A DNA stretch of 64,000 nt from Paramacrobiotus metropolitanus (Eukaryota > Tardigrada > Eutardigrada > Parachela > Macrobiotidae). The stretch's first letter is position 1; every line of letters begins with the position of its first letter. The notes beneath the pieces were generated by a model, which was not told the DNA's origin, did not search any database, and saw nothing but the letters and a program-made list of their open reading frames with translations. This document shows positions 24,591 through 36,482 of the stretch, in pieces. The translations under genes were made by a program, and so were the position numbers. Location: NCBI RefSeq assembly GCF_019649055.1, contig NW_026570312.1, positions 310,001 to 374,000 on the forward strand. Direction: 5' to 3'.

Positions 24591-25873
24591 TTCAGTATGG
24601 CATACCTAGCCTGAATTGCGCACGTTAGCACGAGTGACGGTCAGGAATGGTCACGTTTGCCGGGAGGTGTCTTTTGTGTTAGATACTGTGCCGAACCGTA
24701 TAGATTTAAAAGCAAAACAAATTCAGTTTGTTGCGTTAACCCCTCATCGAGTGGTGTAACCTTTTTGCGGTAAACCGCTCCAGTGACCATAAATGAGTGG
24801 AATGCGATTTGTGTGATAGCCTCAGAGGTACGATTCCCGAGCTGAATAGCATAGAGGAAGTGTTTCTGTTATAAAATCTGTGGTATATTCGTACTAATTA
24901 AGTTTGTACTAACACGCTATGCGTAGAAAGCGTGTATTGCGTGTAACTTTCGTTAGGCAGATCCGCTGTACCTAGCGGAAGTAGTTTGTTGTGTACGACC
25001 ACTCATCGGAGTCCAGAGCGTATTCCCACTGTACCGACTGTGTATGGTTGGTCATCGAGTACGGACGTAGCCGGTGCGACTTCCGTATAGCATGTCAGTA
25101 CTTTGATTTTACACTTTGTTTAAACAAAATTCCATTTTCACTTAATTCGTTTGTAATTGCAATTGTATCGTGACACTTGTCAAAGGATCTCAATACTTTA
25201 TTACTTACAATAATAGGAAAATTAAAGGTGTATATACGAGTATCATGTGGCGTGAGTTTATACGTTCCCGTACATTTGCGCATCCGGTAACAAGCACCAC
25301 CGTTATTACGTGCATTTGGAGCTTGGAGGTGACGGGTGCACAGACACATATGCATATTGTACATACCGTAGATAATTGATACGACAAGTACAGATATTAA
25401 GTTATTATATAATATAACTGCGCACAGAGTATAATTAATTGCACATTAGTATACTTAATTGACGTAAAAATGTATACAACTTAGCACAAGTTTCCTAGCT
25501 AACGAAAGGTGCGCGAAATAAATACAATTAATTTGATTCAATAGCGTGGTGTGCGTAAACAGGGATACTAAATGAACAATGCCAATGAATAAAATACGTA
25601 AATGGATCCAGAGATTACTGGGAATCGTTTTTCGGCCTCCTGGTAAACTTCGAGCTGTTGATAATATCAGGATAAACGTTACGGTGGCGCGGCATGTCTG
25701 TGAGAAGACTCCTGGAACACAAAAAAAAACACAATATATAAGGAGTTGATAGCTTTTTGGGCAAGCGCATCCTTAAATTCTGCCCTCACCCCGCTGGTGT
25801 TTTACGTTGTGGCTAAACGCCACGCTTTGTACCGGGCCTAATGCCACGGCGTTATACTCCGGATAACGACAGT
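24591..25873. other. Intergenic, no gene seen
   Basis: Short overlapping frames only; unique AT-leaning sequence with no repeat of note. It probably includes 3' flanking sequence of the GPCR gene. Confidence 0.4.
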
Positions 25874-25920
25874 TTTATTTTTTACAAATACCCCGACAAT
25901 CGATAGTACATCAAATCTAA

Positions 25921-26979
25921 TCAAATATTAGCATTTTTACTATTTACCGTTGAGGTGCTCGGTAAAATATGCAAGGGAATGGCATCGGCTACCGCATGCG
26001 GACGAACGACACCATTATTACGGCATTTCCGGCAGTTGTGCATCAGAGCGCCGCAGCACAGCTTCATTGTTGTCAGCATTGACGACATAAACGCGAACAG
26101 TACTATGGGGGTGATGACCAAAGGAACACCTAACATATAGCCAGACGCCATTGTCAATGGGCTGTCCGAAACCCAGTATTCCGAATAAAAATCTGCTATG
26201 ATCAGATTTATTTTCCCGGGGGTCCAGGAAACGAGCTCGGTAAATGTTAAGGCTGACAATGTAAGAAACTTTTTATTTTTGCCGCTCCTTGGCTCTCCGT
26301 GCCTCGCTCGACCGCGGCGTCGCAAAAATAACCATGCCGTTGCCAAATAGGTTACAAAATGCATAAAAAATGGCAGTAAAATTCCGAGTAGGTCCACAGT
26401 CTTCATGTAGTCTTTCGGTTTTCCACGATATATGCCATTAATCCGATCGAATTCAGGTTCCGCCATCACGGCGATGATGTAGGGTGTCATGCAGGCATGC
26501 ACCAGAAGAAATACACTCACAGAAATGATCAACGCAATCTTTGCTGTATAGTGGTTGCGGTATAAAAGCGGAAAACGTAAGGCGAACAGCCTATTGACAG
26601 CTACCGCTAAGTGGCTCCAGAGGAGCAAGGACGGTGTTAGTGATGTTGTATACAACGCCAAAAAGCAGGAGATAACCGGCGGCGGGTTTACTTCGTTATA
26701 CGATGGGCCAACGAAGTAAATTACCGGAGTGTCTATAGAACTATGCAAAATGTTGACTAATGTAAGGAACAGCACGTGAATTTCATAGGAGTTAAGTGAT
26801 CTCCACCTCATCAGAAGTAGTCCCGCGGTGGCACCATTCAATAATGTCCCGAAAACGAATACTAGAGATGACCAGACTAGCGGGGTGATCTTGTCAATTG
26901 TGTCTGGGGTCGTAGTATTCGCAGTGTCCGAAGAATTAGCAACGTCCGAAGAATTATTGATTGGAATTATTGCCGCCAT
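25921..26979 (-). CDS. Rhodopsin-like (class A) orphan G protein-coupled receptor, intronless
   Basis: 352 residues with seven hydrophobic segments at about 34-57, 68-90, 105-128, 146-170, 196-220, 247-263 and 286-307. The N-terminus is short and polar with three NxS/T sequons (residues 9, 15, 21), as expected outside the cell. TM1 has LLNG, the equivalent of the GN motif. Cys105 stands near the top of TM3. The usual DRY at the end of TM3 is replaced by NRLFALRFP (129-137), and the usual CWxP of TM6 reads SWTP (251-254). NPxxY of TM7 is not recognisable (TPIVLFAF instead). The third loop is short and basic; the tail has Cys308/309 for possible palmitoylation. It signals at the plasma membrane through G proteins if functional; the ligand cannot be inferred. 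An AATAAA lies about 42 bases past the stop (25874-25879). Loss of several motifs is common in expanded invertebrate orphan receptors. Confidence 0.85.
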   Translation of the reverse strand: MAAIIPINNSSDVANSSDTANTTTPDTIDKITPLVWSSLVFVFGTLLNGATAGLLLMRWRSLNSYEIHVLFLTLVNILHSSIDTPVIYFVGPSYNEVNPPPVISCFLALYTTSLTPSLLLWSHLAVAVNRLFALRFPLLYRNHYTAKIALIISVSVFLLVHACMTPYIIAVMAEPEFDRINGIYRGKPKDYMKTVDLLGILLPFFMHFVTYLATAWLFLRRRGRARHGEPRSGKNKKFLTLSALTFTELVSWTPGKINLIIADFYSEYWVSDSPLTMASGYMLGVPLVITPIVLFAFMSSMLTTMKLCCGALMHNCRKCRNNGVVRPHAVADAIPLHILPSTSTVNSKNANI

Positions 26980-28027
26980 ATCTGCAGTTTAGAACAAGGG
27001 TGCAAGCACTGTAAACGATCATGAGAAATAACGAAAACTGTCTGCCGCTGACTAAATTCCAGACAAACTCGATGCCAAACATTAGTTGCACCCACGCATA
27101 AAATTCCTGGTTATTGCTGGTGTTTGCTTACTTGCAGCCAGGTGCACAATTAGCGAACGCTGAAAGCCAGAAACACCAAACGCTTATTGCGGCGATATAT
27201 TGATTCCTCGATCAGCTATCGCAGTGAAACTGAATGTCGCTGGGACGGACTTGTCGGCTATGCATTTCAGTAGTTGTTACTTTGATCATGGTGCGCGAAC
27301 AATATTTGCTTAACCATATGGAAGGAGAACTTAATTTAGGCAGCTGTTCTTTTGAGTGAGCATCCCACGACCAAACACGACAAGATCAATCAACGCTCTC
27401 GGTCGATTAGTCTGTAAGGATTACTCTTAGTGTACATAAACTGTGCCAATCCTACGTACCTGTAAATTGTAATGTCTTATTACGCCAGTTTTACTGACAT
27501 GATTTGCTTTAGTAAAAATAGAAGCAGAGCGGTCTGCGATGGTTTATTCTGGGGAAAACGCAAGTACGTACTTGCTAGTGAATAACAGGAACATAAGAAG
27601 TCACGATAATACGAGTCTTACTTAATTGTTAACTTACCTTTAAAACAACCTGGTTGTTATACTGAATAAAGTTAAGTTATAAATACAGCATGGTAAGAAG
27701 CCACTGCTATGCAAGGTTACATCCTTCTTAATCTAATTTTAAAACAACCTGGTTTTAGGCATGGAAATCGTGGAATAAAGCTATTAAACTACTTATATAA
27801 CATTAGCCAAAGGATACACTGGCAATATTGGGCATCCTCCTTGAAACTATTCAGTGACATTTCAAGATAATTGATAGGGCTACTTAAAAGGTAGTTACTT
27901 ACTTTCGAGTATACGACAGACTGACCATGAATGGTAAGCGAAGTGCCATTAGAAAAATTATGATGTGGACTGTAGTGACAATAGTGTTTTGTTGTGAACT
28001 GTAGTGGCAGTAGCATTCGTTACTGCC
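26980..28027. other. Intergenic, no gene seen
   Basis: AT-rich sequence upstream of the GPCR. The string TTAAAACAACCTGGTT occurs twice in direct orientation (near 27638 and 27737). No coding signal. Confidence 0.4.
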
Positions 28028-28094
28028 GGAAACGTGCGTTTAGTGCCGAGTACTAAAATTAAATTTTAGTACTCTGCACTAAACGCACGTTTCC
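28028..28094. repeat. 67-bp near-perfect palindrome
   Basis: GGAAACGTGCGTTTAGTGC, then GAGTACTAAAA, is mirrored by its complement after a few central bases, giving a stem of about 31 pairs with one or two mismatches. It may be a very short foldback or MITE relic or a hairpin-forming site. Confidence 0.85.
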
Positions 28095-28240
28095 TGGTTA
28101 ATCAAGCGAGCGAGCGAAGCGAGCGAGCGTTTTTAATTTGCGGTGCGACATGCGGAGAGCTAAGTCCCCGGGGTCCAGGGGCGAAGCCCTGCTCAGAGCC
28201 AGGAGCCCCAATAACAGTGGGGGCGCAGCCCCCTAAACAA
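28095..28240. repeat. GC-rich block with GCGAGCGAAGC repeats and two small hairpins
   Basis: A GCGAGCGAGCGAAGCGAGCGAG run is followed by two short stem-loops, CAGGGGCGAAGCCCTG and GGGGGCGCAGCCCCC. Similar AGCGCAGCGAGCGGAGC strings recur at 30260-30650, so this looks like one dispersed repeat module. Confidence 0.6.
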
Positions 28241-28329
28241 CTGAGAAGGTAGTCAAAAAATAAATCGAAAACTAACCGGGTTATTTTTGACGCACCTGGT
28301 GCAGTAAATGCATAGGAGATCGTAAATTT

Positions 28330-29100
28330 GGACCCGGTACACTCATAAAGACCGGCCCGGGTGGATCGTTTTTAAAGAACCGACATGCGGGGAACCACCG
28401 GGGCATTTTTCACGAACCCGCTATACAAACAGTATGGTGGATCCGTTTTTTAGAACCCGGTCCGGGAATTTTGCCCGCCCCGGGTGGATCGTTTTTGAGA
28501 AACCGACATGCGGGGAACCACCTGGGCATTTTTCACGAACCCGCCATACAAACAGTATGATGGATCCGTTTTTTAGAACCCGGTCCGGGAATTTTGCCCT
28601 CCCCGGGTGGATCGTTTTTAAAAACCGACATGCGGGGAACCACCGGGGCATTTTTCACGAACCCGCCATACAAACAGTATGGTGGGTCCGTTTTTTAGAA
28701 CCCGGTCCGGGAATTTTGCCCGCCCCGGGTGGATCGTTTTCGAAGAACCGACATGCGGGGAACCACCGGGGCATTTTTCACGAACCCGCCATACAAACAG
28801 TATGGTGGGTCCGTTTTTTAGAACCCGGTCCGGGAATTTTGCCCGCCCCGGGTGGATCGTTTTCAAAGAACCGACATGCGGGGAACCACCGGGGCATTTC
28901 TCACGAACCCGTCATACAAACAGTATGGTGGATCCGTTTTTTAGAACCCGGTCCGGGAATTTTGCCTGCCCTGATAGTTTTTTTTGGAGCCGACATGCGA
29001 CAAACCACAAACCACCAACCTTCCGTACATATAAATAGGGCGTCAGTTTTTTAGGACCTCGTCCGGAAATTTTATCTGGCCCTGGTGGTACATTTTCAGT
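28330..29100. repeat. Tandem array of about 123-bp units
   Basis: CCGTTTTTTAGAACCCGG recurs at 28443, 28566, 28688, 28811 and 28934, a spacing of 122-123 bases, with partial or degraded units at both ends (about six in all). Because 123 is a multiple of three, the array stays open in several frames on both strands, giving spurious 41-residue repeat proteins. I read it as a minisatellite, not a gene. Confidence 0.9.
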
Positions 29101-29139
29101 ATAGCAGTTGGCGTAACGAATTTGTATTACCATAACCTA

Positions 29140-30190
29140 AACACTGCAACGAATATGGTAACCGTAAAGATTCAGTTATCGCTGTTACCGTAGCGATTCA
29201 GTCACTACCGCTCCGTATCCGCAGTAGGTTTGCAGTTGCCGCGGATTACCGTGCATTTTAACGGGCAATCATTATTCGATACGGATTACCATTGCAAAAT
29301 TTTTGTAACGATTTTTTGCTAGCCTAACAGATAACCGTTTCGACGGGTTACCCTGACGCTATACTGTTACGTGTTACCGTAACGGTTTACCGTACGTATT
29401 ACCGTAACTGTTGCCGTTAGCGTAGCGAGTTACAGCAATAACATGCTGTTGCTTTAAGAATTGACTGTTTCTACAGAAAGGGCTCAAGCCGACGCCGAGC
29501 ATGAATAGGCGTAGCAAAGCACCAGGTGCAGCAATTACAGCGGAAGCACTTTATTTTTTTTTCTTTTATCAGAAACATTTTTTTTCGCTGGAATTAAAAA
29601 ATTTTGTTTGTAAAAAGCAATACGAAACCCTAAAAGTTAACTGAATGTACAACCACGGTATTCATTTAAGGAGAATTTTGCGGCGTGCGCCCTACCGAAG
29701 CTTGCATGCTGTGTTTGTAATTGTATTGGAATGGTACGGCTCGGAAATGCATTTCAGCGAGGCGAAACTTTGTAGCATGATTCACAACATTATAAGGCTT
29801 TGTTTGAACAAATGTTGGAAATACTCGAAGGTCCTCAACCAGTATACAACTTTGTAGACCAGTTGAGATCGGTCGTTTAAGCCAAACGTGACCATAAGGT
29901 CATAACGGTTAACAATATCTAGAAACGATGACGTAACAAACCATGCTAATCGAAGTCAGGAACCGTAACTACTGTTACTATCGTTAGCAATTTTACCTAC
30001 ATCTGCACTTACTTTACAGGACCAATTAAGCCGCATTCATTTTGCAATGACTCATGGTAAAGCGTTACCAGCTTTCACCACTCTAATTAAGCGTTACCAA
30101 TAATAAATGTTACGCTACCATAACTATAACATGTTACCGTAACCGTCTTAGTTTCGGTCACGGTAAGGGCTACCGTAACTATTGTTAACG
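29140..30190. repeat. Degenerate TACCGTAAC repeat field
   Basis: GTTACCGTAAC and close variants recur densely at 29150-29440 and again at 30050-30190. A less repetitive segment lies between them. Probably decayed satellite. Confidence 0.6.
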
Positions 30191-30660
30191 GATTGCCGTC
30201 ACCCTTGCTGTTGAAACTGAAAGCGTAGCCAAAGGCAACGCCGAACTGCGGACCAAGCCAGCGCAGAGTAGTGAGCGGAGCAGCAAGTAAATTCAAAGGG
30301 TTCGATTCTTCTTTCTTCCAAAAAGATTTTTTTATGGTGTAGTTCAAACGTTCCATTATCGCGATAATACAGAAGCGAATAACCGTTTCTACGGAAATCG
30401 AAGGCGGAGCCGAAGGCGACGCCGAGCTGCGGCGTGAGCAAGCGCAGCGCAGCGAGCGGAGCAGCAAGTAAAACCAAAGGATTATTATATCTTTTTCTTC
30501 GGAAATGGTTTTGTTTACGGTTCAATTTAAACGTTTACTTTTAGAGATGATACTGTACATTAACGAGTAACTGTTTCTAAGAAAATCGAAAGCGGAGCCG
30601 AAGCGACTCCGAGCTGCGGCGAGAGCAAGCGCAGCGAAGCGAGCAAAGCAGCAAGTACAA
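29455..30660. repeat. Dispersed module ending GAGCAGCAAGTA, about four copies
   Basis: Copies near 29460, 30210, 30385 and 30580 share CTGTTTCTACGGAAA, then CGGAGCCGAAGGCGACGCCG, GCAAGCGCAGCGAAGCGAGC and AGCAGCAAGTA. The last three are spaced about 175-200 bases apart. No coding role is evident. Confidence 0.65.
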
Positions 30661-33600
30661 CGGAACGACTTTTATTTTTTAGTTTTCTTTCAGCCTTTGT
30701 TTAAAAAAAAATTAAACAAAATTTTAAAGATAACTCTATCAAAGTTCAAATTTGAATTCCTGTAAATAAAATGCGAATTTTTTGGGTGATCGATCAAAGT
30801 TTATCATTTTGAGCTACACCATTAGTTTTCAACTTCTAAGATGAGCTCATTTATAGTTTCATATCAATTTAATTTGAAAAATAATAAGATAAACCTAATT
30901 GATAAACATTTCTGTTCTTTACGGGGAAAAATAATAGAGATCCATGCCAAGGGTGGTTATTATTACAGAAAGCGGTATTCCTGACAGGTGAATTACGGCG
31001 TGTTGCTTTCACAAGCGTCGCATTTAATAGGCACTTTCACAAAAAAAAAACAGAAAATTTGGTGACTCCCTTTCCTGGTTTATTGCCACCAAGCACTGAA
31101 TGAAGTACTGAAACGATAAATCGTTTCCGCAGCAAATTAGTGGAAAATTATTGGACACCGAAATTTGAAATCTCCGCCGGTGTGTTTCAGAACCAGTGCA
31201 ATTCCATCGGCATTAGCGTTTTCTTGTGTAAATTGTTGTGCAAATGCATCCGCAGCGAAAAAAACGCTCTCAATTCCGGATGTTTTTAAAAATCTCTCCT
31301 GTAAGTATCATCGTTTTCGCCTTCGCAAGTGGTGGTTTTCAAATTGCAATCGTGAAAACGATTGATCTGAACTGTCCATGGCCGGGGTTGGGGTTCTTAA
31401 ACGGTCTTGAACACTTCCCAACCAATATAAACGGACAAGCTGAGCGTAGCCACTGAATTGGCTCTGGCGGTGACCTGTATAAGTCTTATCGGTTTTGGGA
31501 ATGAAATATCGGTACTTTGAATGAGACACTGAAGAAATGAGATCAGTGTCCCAATATAAAGAATTTGGTGCGGCGGAGAACAAGTGGAATGGGCGGCCAT
31601 ATGCGGTAAAGCATTAGCAGTACTCGCGCCGTAGTTGCCGAAGGAATCGTTTCAAAATTAATATATCGTATCGGCTTGATTCCGTAAAACGTCATAAAAA
31701 TGATGGTATCGCGTCGGCATCGCAGCGGTGGCAAAAACAAACTGATATCTGAGTACATCTGTTGATAACGCGGCATATGCAAAAGATACAAAAAGCTAGG
31801 TAGACTCTCAACTACTTGGTTAGGTTGCTGTCTCACCCTGCCAAGTCTTTTACAACAAAAAAATTTACATGCTCGCTCGCTTGCACTAAGGGCGGTTACG
31901 ACCTTCTATACTAGTACGGGAAGCGTTCGCTGGCGCAAAGGCGTTCAAATGAAGCATATTTATAGTATTATGTTGCGCGGGCCAAAAACAATTTATTGAT
32001 TAAGTTCACTCGACAACAATGACCATGAGCGACTTTTCATCGGGAGATTCGGAGACCTGTCTACAAATCATCATGACGCTTGCAGAGAAGCGACCGGCGG
32101 CATACCGAATTGTATTTTTGCCAGTCGCTGGAAACACGTGAAACTGGAAGTTGGGAAGATAGAACGGACTAGCGACCGCTATACAGAGTACGTATGGTTC
32201 AGCTGCTTCCATTCAAAACTATGGAGTTTTGGCACATGAGGACTACTGACCAAGAAATTGTTCAAAGAGCTGTCAAGAGAAACGGGCGATTGGCAACCCT
32301 TGTACGCGAGACTTTTTGTGCCTGAGAATTAGTATCGCGATGCAGATTACAGCGCGAAAAAACAGTCTCTTTTCTCAGAATATTTAGCGATAGAAAGTAT
32401 GGTTGAGCACGAAGATGTGTACATATGCCACTATGTTGTCATTAAGCTAGCTGATATTGTTCTTGTACTTTCTTGAACTTTTATCTGGTAAGCTGCAGGT
32501 CATAAAGAATACTGTGCTTACAGCGTGTACGCATATTTAATAAACAATTTCTTCCCCGAAAAGTTTCACAGTAGCTTCGGAAAGAATCACTCATTAAGCG
32601 GCGAGAGTGTCCACGCAGGTTACATCGACTGCCAGCGGCTTTTCGCGTTGCCATGGTACCAGTGTGATCACATCCGGTCTGTTGCGATCTTTTGCGGAAA
32701 GACCTTTTGGCTTCGTTCTTGCAGGGAAACCGGCCGTTTTCAGTCAACGAGTAATTTCCCCGCTTATGCCGTCGTGTCGTGGCAGTCTTGCGTACTGCAT
32801 GATAGGGAAATTAACTGATACGTTCTCTTTGATGTAAATGCGTGTAAGTGCTGTGGCTGCTCACACCCGCAAACAGTAGTGCGTCAAACATCCGGTTTCT
32901 GCTGGTCTTGATACCAGGAGTGCGAAAAAGCCAACAGGATAAAGTTTTCCATGTTCGTTTTAAGGCTGCGTTGAGACGAACATGGAGAATTTCATCCCGC
33001 CAGTTAGCTTTAACCGGCTCCGCCGGATACGGCCAAAACGAATCATACAGGAGCCGCTTTAGATCCCGCCACCGACGCCACCGCTGGAATGACTTGTTTC
33101 GGACGTGAATTTGCAAACTGGGATGGGAGCACGATCTACATCGGACAGCCACACCAGTTTCAAATTTTACGTCCGTAACATATATATAAGTATATATACT
33201 TCGGCCAATGCCTTATATGGGCTCCCTATATGCACAGACTGGACTGCAAGGAAGAAAAGTAAATTGGTGGAGCAATGTCGTTTCATCCGATGCAGCTGAA
33301 ATTAAACAGTTTTGTATCAGAAAAAGATTTTGAACAACCTGATGAAGACTTCCTAGCTCGAGCAAAAGGAAGTGGACGATCAGCTCGCTGAGGCACAATC
33401 AGACCAGGAAGTGAGCTGACAGCACGGAAAACTATACCGGTGCTGCAACAGAGTCGCCTTACCTGAATCGCAACTGCAAATGCAAAACCTTGTGCACCAA
33501 ATTTTTTAGTAAAACCAAATTTTATGTACTTATACCAAATTTACCAATACAATATATATACGTATATATGCATATATACACGTACGTATCTATGCAAAGA

Positions 33601-34469
33601 TACGTATATAAATATTTATACACAGACGAAATGTCTACGCAGTTTTTCTCTGAACCGCAAGTGACTGCCGCAACAAACTCTCCACACACTATACTAAATG
33701 CTACATGTTCTTATGCTTGCATAACACATAGTTTTCTTCGGTACATTCAGTTTCCGCCGGCGCTAGGTGCTTCCGCATCGTGTATGAGTAAGCATTATCC
33801 TTTGCATTTCCTTGTTGCACTGTCCAATTGCAATGAGGCATTTGTAAAAAGGCCGATTATTCAACACGTCCGCAGGCAAAAAAGTCTCATGATCAGACGG
33901 ACGATGGCGTTCATTCACCCTGGTTTTATGTTGCCTTATAACAAGGTATATTTTCCGATGTTTATTTTCCGCTTTGATTGTACAGCGCGGTCAACCCTGG
34001 TTTGATCAATTGCACTTCCTGGCTAATGCAGCATTGTGAACGTGTCCTTGTCGTTTCCAATTTCAGTGGTTACGGTAATTATGCGGGAAATGCCGGTTTT
34101 CCATGGATACAAAACAAATGTTTTGTTTGTAATCTCATTATGCTGCATCCCAAAAGCGTTACGTCAATATATAATAATTGGCAATATATAATAATTTAGG
34201 CAACATATAATATTCGGCGTTCGGCGACAGAGGTGTATAATAATTTTGTTCCTGACCGAAAGTACAGGTTTTTACTATTCGTACTGATTATTCACAGGGC
34301 TATCAAGATTTCTGCTTCCAGAAAATTGGTGTAACAATTACAACCGTTTCTTCGGTGTCGGCGTGTCGCTATACTGACTACTCCTAGCAGTATAAGTACA
34401 CTTTTCGATTATAACTAACAGTACGCAATTGCATGTACGGTTTTCGGTACGCTGCTACAAACGGATAAC
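30661..34469. other. No supportable gene
   Basis: Frames at 31308-31836, 32006-32212, 32811-33152 and 33490-34005 lack domains and usually have equally open partners on the other strand. About 95 bases at 32035-32130 resemble 35243-35338 (GGGAGATTCGGAGA, then ACGCTT and CGACCGGCG), showing an old duplication. Positions 33548-33625 are TATACG-type microsatellite, and 34165-34210 holds three AATATATAATA units. Confidence 0.4.
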
Positions 34470-35033
34470 GGGCCTCCCGGCATTTCGCCGCAGACAGCTA
34501 GTCGCAGGACTTTTGGTCGCAGACATTTCACCGCAAGGCCACCTCGTCTCGCGCCGTTTCGTCGCAGGACATTTCGTCGGTAGGACTTTAGGCCGCGAGA
34601 CTTTCCGTCGCCGTTTCGACGCAAGGAAATTTCGTTGCAAGGACATCTCGGCGAAGTGATGTTTCGCCTATCAGATAAATGATTTACTAAGCTAACTAAA
34701 AGAGTTACTGTAGAAAAGGGAAAACTGGAAAACAAACGAACAACCTAAAAAAACCTAAGAAACCTAAGAAATCAAAGAAACCTAAAAACCTAAGAAACCT
34801 AAGAACCTAAGAAACCTAAGAAGAAATAAGACGACCTAAGAAAGTGTAAGAAATATTAAGAAACTTAAGAAAAACTAAGAACAAGCCTAAAAAGATTGAA
34901 AAACTGGTGAGAATTAAACGCGGCTAATTATTTTGCGGTAATCAGTCGCATCGTTCGAAAAGTCCCAAGACGAATTGTCCGCAACCACACGTTTTGCGAC
35001 GAAAATGCTCGTACGCGGCAACCCGGCAAAATG
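34470..35033. mobile_element. Foldback element FB-3, arms of CATTTCGTCGCAGGA repeats, AACCTAAGAA core
   Basis: The left arm (34470-34670) is made of diverged 15-20 bp units such as GGACATTTCGTCGCAGG. The centre (34740-34890) is a run of AACCTAAGA. The right arm (about 34915-35033) has complementary but more diverged units such as TTGCGACGAAAATGC and CCGGCAAAATGC. Confidence 0.6.
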
Positions 35034-35668
35034 CGCTATGTAACGCGTAGTTTAATGGATGATTAATTTCCTGATTTCTGTAAAATAGTTTTGAAAGGAA
35101 GTAATGCCATCGATCCAGTGCGCTCGAACTGTTTACTGTCTCTTCTGACCTGCTAAATGGTGCCGAATTCGGATACACACATGAAAAATTTATGGCCATA
35201 CTTATGTGGCACAATTTTCATGTAGCATCGGCATCGGCGCTTATTAATCGGGAGATTCGGAGATCTGTCGGCAAACCATCACGACGCTTAGAGAGCACCG
35301 ACCGGCGACTCACCGAACTGTATCTTCACTATTCAGACCAGCCGCTGCCAGCCTGCCAGTTTATCGGCGCTTTCGAGCCGCCGCGTTTAACACGAATTTG
35401 GCACCATATGCCAGATCTCTTCCATAACTTTGCTGCATGAAATTTTCTCATGATAATATTCCAATCACTACAGTAAATTTACAGTGCAAACGGTATGCCA
35501 TCTACCGGTATAGGGATGTATTGGATCAATTTGGATGGCTATTAATGCCCATTTTCCATGAGGTTGTGTTACATAAAGCTTCGTGCACAACTTCTGAAGA
35601 TCACGAGCGACAGTAGAGATTGTGGATGTTTATCGAGGTTATATAATTTGTCGACTTCTATTAGTGTA
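35034..35668. other. No supportable gene
   Basis: Contains the second copy of the short duplication shared with 32035-32130. Otherwise unique sequence without coding signal. Confidence 0.35.
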
Positions 35669-35724
35669 TATTCGGCATCAACCAGCGCAGGCGAATTGAC
35701 ATATGCGCTGGTTGATGCCGAATA
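35669..35724. repeat. Perfect 21-bp inverted repeat with 14-bp loop
   Basis: TATTCGGCATCAACCAGCGC plus A at 35669-35689 is exactly complementary to 35704-35724. It lies about 80 bases past the stop of F-box relic E, on the 3'UTR side. The matching place behind gene B (near 44395-44430) keeps the right arm but not the left. Confidence 0.9.
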
Positions 35725-35804
35725 AAACTAGATTATATAGTTCACGTCCTCAACGCGACACACAAGGCACATGCTGCGAGGAAACCATCTTCCTCGGCCT
35801 ATTA

Positions 35805-35972
35805 TCAACAGCTGAATCTTTCGTCTGAGTACTCCATACTTTCGCTCAGCACCGCCGCCGTCAGCGGGGTCACCCTGCCAACGTCCAGATTTCCGAGGGT
35901 AGCTGACGTCCACTTCCGGTTGCGGTAAGTAGCTGACTTGCGCGCATCCTGCCACTGGTAGCGGTGCATGAC
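35805..35972 (-). pseudogene. F-box family copy E, exon 3 relic
   Basis: The frame reads VMHRYQWQDARKSATYRNRK, then ATLGNLDVGRVTPLTAAVLS, and stops at 35805. It aligns along its length with exon 3 of gene B, and homology extends into the preceding intron and the 3' flank. The acceptor AG is changed to TG (TTGTTG before GTC). The body of the gene is missing: upstream on this strand come a tandem duplication and a retroelement fragment in the opposite orientation. It is therefore an orphan exon. Confidence 0.8.
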
Positions 35973-36298
35973 CAACAACAACCCACCACTCACTGCTATT
36001 CGTAACTCTCCAGTTAAAGAGTGCACGGAAGGGAAATGCCATGGTATAGCCGTAGTCTAGCTGAGCAGACAAGATACAGAAGAGAGTAGAGAGGTCCCAC
36101 CGCGCATATGTTAAAGCCTTCGCCGATGCGATGACTGTGCAAGCAATCCGTTCTATTGCCTTGCGACCCCTTGAGTCATAAACCAAGGGGTCCCTTGAAA
36201 TCGGCAATTTTAATGCCTCGTCGTTTGACCAATGACAAACGGTAAAGGCACCTCCAATATCGTTTTGGAAATTCCAACCAAACACATTTCCAACCAAT

Positions 36299-36482
36299 AA
36301 AGTGCAGTGGTTGTGGAATGACTTTGTCACAATTAATGCTGTATACTGCATAATACTGCCATTGGATGCTAAGTGACAAGTCGCTAAGTGACAAGTCGCT
36401 AAAGTGCAGTGGTTGTGGAATGACTTTGTCACAATTAATGCTGTATACTGCATAATACTGCCATTGGATGCTAAGTGACAAG
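36299..36482. repeat. 102-bp tandem duplication
   Basis: AAAGTGCAGTGGTTGTGGAA and the following bases occur at 36299 and again, identically over at least 80 bases, at 36401. A 15-base sub-duplication (AAGTGACAAGTCGCT) separates them. The second copy ends at the start of the retroelement fragment, suggesting duplication at the insertion site. Confidence 0.85.

Noticed and set aside
28095-28650. CRISPR-like array
   Set aside because: Units are contiguous with no unique spacers, and the genome is eukaryotic.
28434-29054. 206-residue repeat protein
   Set aside because: Minisatellite open in several frames on both strands, with one unit out of phase.
34740-34890. Interstitial telomere repeat (arthropod TTAGG)
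   Set aside because: The word is TTTCTTAGG with spacer bases and much variation, and it always lies between foldback arms, so it is an element core and not telomeric DNA.
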